A stretch of 17,682 bases of DNA from positions 1 to 17,682 of the forward strand of contig JABDEJ010000047.1 in NCBI GenBank assembly GCA_013287095.1, read 5' to 3'. Source of the stretch: Bacteroidota bacterium. Its GTDB lineage: Bacteria; Bacteroidota; Bacteroidia; CAILMK01. Shown piece after piece: positions 13,264-17,682 of this stretch. A program made the translations under genes and the position numbers. Within the stretch, counting starts at the first letter, position 1; each line of letters starts with the position of its first letter. Under the pieces are notes generated by a model. That model saw only the letters and a list, made by a program, of their open reading frames with translations. It was not told where the DNA came from and made no database searches.

Positions 13264-14334
13264 GTGGCCCTTTTCGATATATTTAAAAAGAAAACAACCG
13301 AAGAAACGCCCGCCGTTACAAAGGAAACACCTCCAACTCCTGCGGAGGAAATAACTCCTGGCAAAGAAGCACCGGCGCAGCCTGAACCCGAAAAAGCATC
13401 AGAAACCACCCTCGACCAAAGCCTTGAAAAGACTAAAACGGGCTTTTTTGGCAAACTCGCCAAATCCATTGCTGGCAAAACAACCGTTGATGAGTCATTC
13501 CTCGATGATCTGGAAGAGGCACTGGTAAGTGCCGATGTTGGCGTGCAAACCACTGTAAAGATCATAGATAGACTGGAGGCACGTGTCGCCAGGGACAAAT
13601 ATATCAATACCGCGGAGCTTAACCGCATCATGCGAGAAGAGATAATTTCGATGCTTGCTGAAAATGGACAGGCAAAAACAATTGGCTTCGACAAGCTCAG
13701 CCACCCAGAAGGCAATGGAAAGCCTTATGTCATCATGGTAGTAGGTGTGAATGGGGTAGGTAAAACAACTACTATTGGCAAACTGGCCCATCAATTCAAA
13801 AAGCATGGCAATCAGGTATTATTGGGGGCTGCGGATACTTTCAGGGCTGCAGCGGTTGACCAGCTCACCATCTGGAGCCAGCGCGTAGATGTACCGATCG
13901 TATCGAGAGGAATGGGAGCCGACCCTGCTGCCGTAGCTTATGACACAGTGCAATCGGCTGTAGCTAAGGGTATAGATGTTGTGATTATTGATACCGCTGG
14001 TAGGCTCCACAATAAAGTAGGTCTGATGAACGAACTCACCAAAATCAAAAATGTGATGCAAAAAGTAATTCCCGATGCACCACATGAGGTTTTGTTGGTA
14101 CTTGATGCCTCTACCGGACAAAATGCTGTAGAGCAGGCCAAACAGTTCATGAGTGCCACAGATGTGAATGCCATAGCCCTTACCAAACTCGATGGCACCG
14201 CGAAAGGAGGAATTGTGATCAGCATTTCTGACCAATTTCAGATCCCAATCAAATATATCGGCCTTGGCGAGAAAATGGAAGACTTAAAACCGTTTGATAA
14301 AGTAGCGTTTATAAATTCGTTGTTTAAGGATTAG
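13264..14334 (+). CDS. ftsY: Signal recognition particle receptor FtsY
   Basis: A 356-residue SRP receptor GTPase, which docks ribosome-SRP complexes at the inner membrane for co-translational insertion. It starts with GTG at 13264; the N-terminus MALFDIFKKK is the usual membrane-contacting start, followed by an acidic proline-rich A region (about 11-58). The N domain (about 60-145) is helical. The G domain has GVNGVGKTTT (161-170), the insertion-box-type DTFRAAAVDQL (191-201), DTAGRLHN (243-250) and TKLDGTAKGG (307-316), ending GLGEKMEDLKPF. All GTP-binding motifs are intact. It is separated from the ribosomal operon by a terminator, so it has its own promoter, not clearly identified; TAACTTGC at 13161-13168 is one T short of the consensus. 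The repeat leader may influence translation. Confidence 0.97.
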   Translation: MALFDIFKKKTTEETPAVTKETPPTPAEEITPGKEAPAQPEPEKASETTLDQSLEKTKTGFFGKLAKSIAGKTTVDESFLDDLEEALVSADVGVQTTVKIIDRLEARVARDKYINTAELNRIMREEIISMLAENGQAKTIGFDKLSHPEGNGKPYVIMVVGVNGVGKTTTIGKLAHQFKKHGNQVLLGAADTFRAAAVDQLTIWSQRVDVPIVSRGMGADPAAVAYDTVQSAVAKGIDVVIIDTAGRLHNKVGLMNELTKIKNVMQKVIPDAPHEVLLVLDASTGQNAVEQAKQFMSATDVNAIALTKLDGTAKGGIVISISDQFQIPIKYIGLGEKMEDLKPFDKVAFINSLFKD

Positions 14335-14351
14335 TTAAGTGCTAAATCAGG

Positions 14352-14380
14352 TTTGTTTTTAGTCCTCTTCATTATATTTG
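14352..14380 (+). promoter_or_regulatory. Bacteroidota-type promoter of the MBOAT operon
   Basis: TTTG (14352-14355) and TATATTTG (14373-14380) form a -33/-7 pair with a 17-base spacer, the most complete promoter in this window. The leader to the ATG at 14428 would be about 43 bases. Confidence 0.6.
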
Positions 14381-14427
14381 CAATCCATTCTCTTATTACA
14401 CAAGTTTAATGGATAAATACTCGCCAA

Positions 14428-15864
14428 ATGCTTTTTAATTCCATTAACTTTTTTGTCTTTTTCATTGTTGTCACCGGCCTATACTTTACAATACCCCATA
14501 AATTCAGGTGGGGGCTACTTCTGTTGGCAAGTTGTTATTTTTACATGTCTTTTATCCCGATTTACATTCTTATACTGGCATTAACTATTGGGGTAGACTA
14601 CATCGCAGCACTTCAGATTGAAAAAACTTCTGGAAAAAAAAGGAAGCTGTACCTGGTCATCAGCATTATAAGTACATGCGCCATACTTTTTGTCTTTAAA
14701 TATTTCAATTTCTTCAATTCAAATTTTGAGTCTTTGGCGCACGTTCTTCATTGGAATTACCCTATTGGTGCCCTTAAACTTATTTTGCCGTTGGGATTAT
14801 CATTTCATACTTTTCAAAGCCTGAGTTATGTGATAGAGGTATACCGGGGAAATCAAAAAGCCGAACGCAATTTTGGCATTTATTCACTGTATGTCATGTT
14901 TTACCCACAATTAGTAGCGGGACCTATTGAACGACCGCAAAATATGCTACATCAATTTTATGAAAAACATGATTTTGATTATGAACGTGTAAAAAGCGGG
15001 CTTTTCCTTATGCTTTGGGGTCTTTTTAAGAAGATGGTGCTTGCTGACAGGCTTGCATTGTATGTAAACGAGGTTTTTAATAATCCTGGCAAATACCATG
15101 GAATGTCAGTTATAGTAGCTATTATATTTTTTGCTTTCCAGATATATTTTGATTTTTCAGGATATTCTGATATTGCAATCGGGTGCGCGCGAGTGATGGG
15201 ATTCAGATTAATGACGAATTTTAGCTTTCCATTTAGTTCTAAAAGTATTTCAGAATTCTGGAGAAGATGGCATATTTCCCTATCAAGCTGGTTGAATGAT
15301 TATTTATATACTCCCATTACAATAAGCAAACGGGGTTGGGGCAAATATGCCATCATATATGCGGTACTTGTAACTTATTTTATGAGTGGGGTATGGCACG
15401 GCGCGGGTTGGACATTTATCATTTTTGGCACATTGCACGGGATCGCGGTTACTTATGAAATCTTAACCAGAAAATTGAGAAAGAAAATTTCCAAGGTGGT
15501 TCCAAAACGATTTTACGATATATTTAGTATCCTGACAACATTTGCTTTTGCCTGTTTTGCCTGGGTTTTTTTCAGGGCCAGAACAGTTCAGGAAGCATTT
15601 GGAATAATTAAAGCAATCTTTAAACTTAATTCATTTTCATCTATTTTTGGTGTCCTGTTATCTCCTTTCGAGATATTGTTGTTTATTCTACTCTCTGCCA
15701 TAGTCTTTTACACTGAATATAAGGGCACTAAATATGGATCAATTGATCGTGCAGTTCTTTCACATCCAAAATTATTCAGATGGTTAACTTATATGAGTTT
15801 AATTGTCGGTATTGCTATTCTTGGCAACTTTGACAAAATTGATTTTATATATTTTCAGTTTTAA
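14428..15864 (+). CDS. MBOAT family O-acyltransferase (AlgI-like)
   Basis: A 478-residue multi-pass membrane protein of the MBOAT family, closest in type to AlgI/DltB-like proteins that pass acyl groups across the membrane to extracellular glycans. Visible motifs are LPLGLSFHTFQSLSYVIEVYRG (120-141), YPQLVAGPIERP (159-170), FDFSGYSDIAIG (241-252), FWRRWHISLSSWLNDYLY (277-294) and GVWHGAGW with the expected catalytic His324. Length and motif order agree with a complete enzyme. It is followed, with a one-base overlap, by an SGNH-like protein, the usual partner that completes transfer to the polymer. The substrate is not shown by sequence; no alginate, cellulose or D-alanine genes are adjacent. 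The promoter pair at 14352-14380 probably drives it together with the next two genes. Confidence 0.93.
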   Translation: MLFNSINFFVFFIVVTGLYFTIPHKFRWGLLLLASCYFYMSFIPIYILILALTIGVDYIAALQIEKTSGKKRKLYLVISIISTCAILFVFKYFNFFNSNFESLAHVLHWNYPIGALKLILPLGLSFHTFQSLSYVIEVYRGNQKAERNFGIYSLYVMFYPQLVAGPIERPQNMLHQFYEKHDFDYERVKSGLFLMLWGLFKKMVLADRLALYVNEVFNNPGKYHGMSVIVAIIFFAFQIYFDFSGYSDIAIGCARVMGFRLMTNFSFPFSSKSISEFWRRWHISLSSWLNDYLYTPITISKRGWGKYAIIYAVLVTYFMSGVWHGAGWTFIIFGTLHGIAVTYEILTRKLRKKISKVVPKRFYDIFSILTTFAFACFAWVFFRARTVQEAFGIIKAIFKLNSFSSIFGVLLSPFEILLFILLSAIVFYTEYKGTKYGSIDRAVLSHPKLFRWLTYMSLIVGIAILGNFDKIDFIYFQF

Positions 15865-16862
15865 TGAAGCGTTTTTTCCTAAACATATTATTACTAGGTT
15901 TTTTTGTGTTTGCAACATTATATTTATACGATGTTGTAATTCATAAGGTCAATGATTCCTATACCAAAGAAATTCAGCTTATTAGTAAGGCAAAAATTAT
16001 TTCATTAGGCAGTTCTTCTGGATTGCGGCTAAAATGGGGTGCGAAAAAACCAGATGAGATATCAAATTTGTGTATGAACGGAGCAGACTTATTTTCTGAA
16101 GTTGAAGTACTGAACGCAATTGCAGATCACTTATCCCCATCACAGCTGGTCTTTTTGGAAGTCAATAGTTTTAAGATGTATCAAATCAGCACAAGAATAT
16201 ATGATACTTCGCGAGTTTATAAGCTGAACCTCCAGACTGCATCATTTTACAATGATCTTCCGCTATCATTTATTGATAATAAGTTACTTTGGAAATATAT
16301 ATGCAGCAAAGCAATCGCAGTAAACGGAGTAATAAATTTCGAAGGTGCTTTTAACGTTATGTTTAAAAAAGTCCTACCTTTTTCAATTTATGAAAAACTA
16401 GACAGGAATTCCCTTAAAAATGAAGAATGGCTTATTCACGAGCGAGGTAGTTTTGACAAAATGGCAAAAATTCAGAAAAAAGATATTATAGATGCTACTA
16501 ACGATTGTAAGGGAATTCGTGAAAAAACTCTGGAGGCCATGCAAAAAGTTAAAAATATTGCTGACGAATATCACATCACTTTGATTGCTTACTCATGCCC
16601 AAGGCATCAAATATATTTAAAAACATTGGGCAAGGCAATGCTTGAGCCTACAGATTCGCTATTAAGTATGTCCCTTAAGAAGTGTAACATTCCGTATTTT
16701 GACAATTCGAGCGATAAGGATTTTGTCAATGACTATTCATCATTCTATGATTGTATACATTTAAATAAAATTGGAGCTCAAAAATTTGACGATAAACTTT
16801 TTAAAGAAGTATCATTAGCTTTCCCTCAGTATTCGGAATTTTTTAAGGGAATGATACGTTAA
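15864..16862 (+). CDS. SGNH-like membrane-anchored partner of the MBOAT acyltransferase
   Basis: A 332-residue protein starting at the A of the preceding TAA (TAATG), which implies coupled translation. It begins with a signal anchor (residues 1-23, FFLNILLLGFFVFATLYLY), placing the rest outside the membrane. IISLGSSSGLRL (46-55) resembles block I of SGNH-type proteins with a GSS instead of GDS motif. LCMNGADLF (69-77) is a candidate block II region, and YDCIHLNKIG (295-304) supplies the Asp296-x-x-His299 dyad. The plan matches DltD, AlgJ/AlgX and DUF1574-like proteins that work with MBOAT enzymes. Overall similarity is weak, so the family call relies on motifs and gene order. It is AT-rich like its partner. 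The likely role is transfer of an acyl (perhaps acetyl) group to a surface glycan. Confidence 0.7.
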   Translation: MKRFFLNILLLGFFVFATLYLYDVVIHKVNDSYTKEIQLISKAKIISLGSSSGLRLKWGAKKPDEISNLCMNGADLFSEVEVLNAIADHLSPSQLVFLEVNSFKMYQISTRIYDTSRVYKLNLQTASFYNDLPLSFIDNKLLWKYICSKAIAVNGVINFEGAFNVMFKKVLPFSIYEKLDRNSLKNEEWLIHERGSFDKMAKIQKKDIIDATNDCKGIREKTLEAMQKVKNIADEYHITLIAYSCPRHQIYLKTLGKAMLEPTDSLLSMSLKKCNIPYFDNSSDKDFVNDYSSFYDCIHLNKIGAQKFDDKLFKEVSLAFPQYSEFFKGMIR

Positions 16863-16876
16863 GGCAAAAGAATCTA

Positions 16877-17682
16877 ATGAAACCAACAGAACTTCTCCAT
16901 CATTACTTCACAAGCTTCTATATCCAGGGAGGACGATACCTTATTGCCGCCGGAATCGGTTACCTGGTATTTTATATTCTAAGAAAGAAAGCCTTCTCGT
17001 CCCGCAAAATCCAGAAATCATTTCCAACGGCTAAAAATATCAGCACTGAGCTTGTTTATTCTTTTATTACAGTTCTTATTTTTGCTTTGGTTGGGGTACT
17101 TCTTTTCATTGCCTCAAAACATGGGTATACGCTTATTTATAAGGACATATCAAAATATGGATACATTTACCTGGTATTTAGCTTTTTTGCATCGGTCATT
17201 ATCCACGATGCCTATTTTTACTGGATGCATCGTGCCATACATCACAAAAGCATTTTCAAATACGCACATAAAGTCCATCATCTTTCCAAAAACCCGACAC
17301 CCTGGGCAGCCTATTCTTTCCATCCGATTGAAGGGGTCGCTGAAGCAGGTATTTTTCCGCTTCTGGTTTTCATGATGCCCTTTCATCCTATTGTTCTTAT
17401 TGCATTCATGGTATGGCAGATTTCTTTTAATGTAGCCGGTCACCTTGGTTATGAGATATACCCTAAGAGATTTATGAATACCCGATGGAGCTATATTTTC
17501 AATTCATCCACCCATCACAATATGCACCACTCCAAATTCAAAGGCAATTATGGCCTCTATTTCAGCTGGTGGGACAGATGGATGGGTACCGAATTCAAAG
17601 ACTACAAACAAACATTCAATAAGGTGGTCGGATATAATCCTGAGGAAACAGTTGAGCCAAATTTTTCAGAAATTGAAGAATC
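16877..17682 (+). CDS. Sterol desaturase / fatty acid hydroxylase family protein (partial at window end)
   Basis: The frame opens with ATG at 16877 and is still open at the end of the window (268 residues visible). It is an integral membrane di-iron enzyme of the sterol desaturase/fatty acid hydroxylase superfamily. The histidine clusters are complete: HDAYFYWMHRAIHH (110-123), HKVHH (131-135) and HHNMHH (213-218). Membrane helices lie around 20-34, 58-80, 96-116 and 155-180. Members hydroxylate or desaturate lipids such as sterols, fatty acids, alkylglycerols or carotenoids; the substrate here is unknown. It begins 14 bases after the SGNH-like gene on the same strand, so it is probably in the same operon and may act on a lipid-linked product. 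The end WWDRWMGTEF is also typical, so little is likely to be missing. Confidence 0.92.
   Translation, partial: MKPTELLHHYFTSFYIQGGRYLIAAGIGYLVFYILRKKAFSSRKIQKSFPTAKNISTELVYSFITVLIFALVGVLLFIASKHGYTLIYKDISKYGYIYLVFSFFASVIIHDAYFYWMHRAIHHKSIFKYAHKVHHLSKNPTPWAAYSFHPIEGVAEAGIFPLLVFMMPFHPIVLIAFMVWQISFNVAGHLGYEIYPKRFMNTRWSYIFNSSTHHNMHHSKFKGNYGLYFSWWDRWMGTEFKDYKQTFNKVVGYNPEETVEPNFSEIEE

Noticed and set aside
13248..13715. 155-codon minus-strand frame within the ftsY leader and A/N domains
   Set aside because: It is a serine-rich shadow of ftsY and runs into the tandem repeat; it has no support as a gene.
17052..17375. 107-codon frame on the plus strand near the window end
   Set aside because: It overlaps, in another frame, the sterol desaturase family gene, whose histidine motifs are intact.
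16983..17682. Possible truncation of the sterol desaturase family gene by mutation
   Set aside because: The frame is open to the last base; it is cut only by the window edge.

Overview
The window looks like a chromosomal segment of a Bacteroidota bacterium, most likely from the Chitinophagaceae/Sphingobacteriia side; genus cannot be told from this sequence. The evidence is the order rpmB-rpmG-small basic 49-residue protein (DUF4295 type)-ftsY, promoter boxes of the TAnnTTTG type a short distance before several genes, and the lack of Shine-Dalgarno sequences before most start codons. Nearly all genes lie on the plus strand; msrA is the only convincing minus-strand gene.

Region 1 (1-4931) is accessory and resembles the end of a phage-tail or contractile-injection locus. 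It holds the end of an unrecognised GC-rich gene, a cell-wall amidase with no signal peptide, a MORN/YwqK-repeat lipoprotein that overlaps the amidase gene, a PEGA-domain lipoprotein, a 663-residue tail-fibre-like protein and a small protein resembling the phage family DUF1617. Base composition shifts sharply inside this block, so it appears to be assembled from modules. The amidase plus overlapping lipoprotein is the best candidate for an undescribed unit: either an effector-immunity pair or a lysis cassette.

Region 2 (5046-8389) holds yebC, a potassium transporter gene (kup) broken by one extra T, and two tandem tRNA-Pro genes (anticodons GGG and CGG). Each tRNA is preceded by a purine/pyrimidine hairpin, and the pair is followed by a REP-like palindrome.

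Region 3 (8390-12290) holds a CapA-like membrane-anchored protein, a Gfo/Idh/MocA dehydrogenase, convergent msrA and a lipoprotein with a glycine-rich tail.

Region 4 (12390-14334) is core translation and secretion: bL28, bL33, the DUF4295-type protein, a strong terminator, and ftsY. The ftsY leader is a 96-base stretch without any G, largely made of a 16-base tandem repeat ending next to a GTG start. The kup leader is built the same way.

Region 5 (14352-17682) is a probable operon of an AlgI-like MBOAT acyltransferase, an SGNH-like partner overlapping it by one base, and a sterol desaturase/fatty acid hydroxylase family enzyme that runs off the window end. It probably modifies a surface glycan or lipid; the substrate is unknown.
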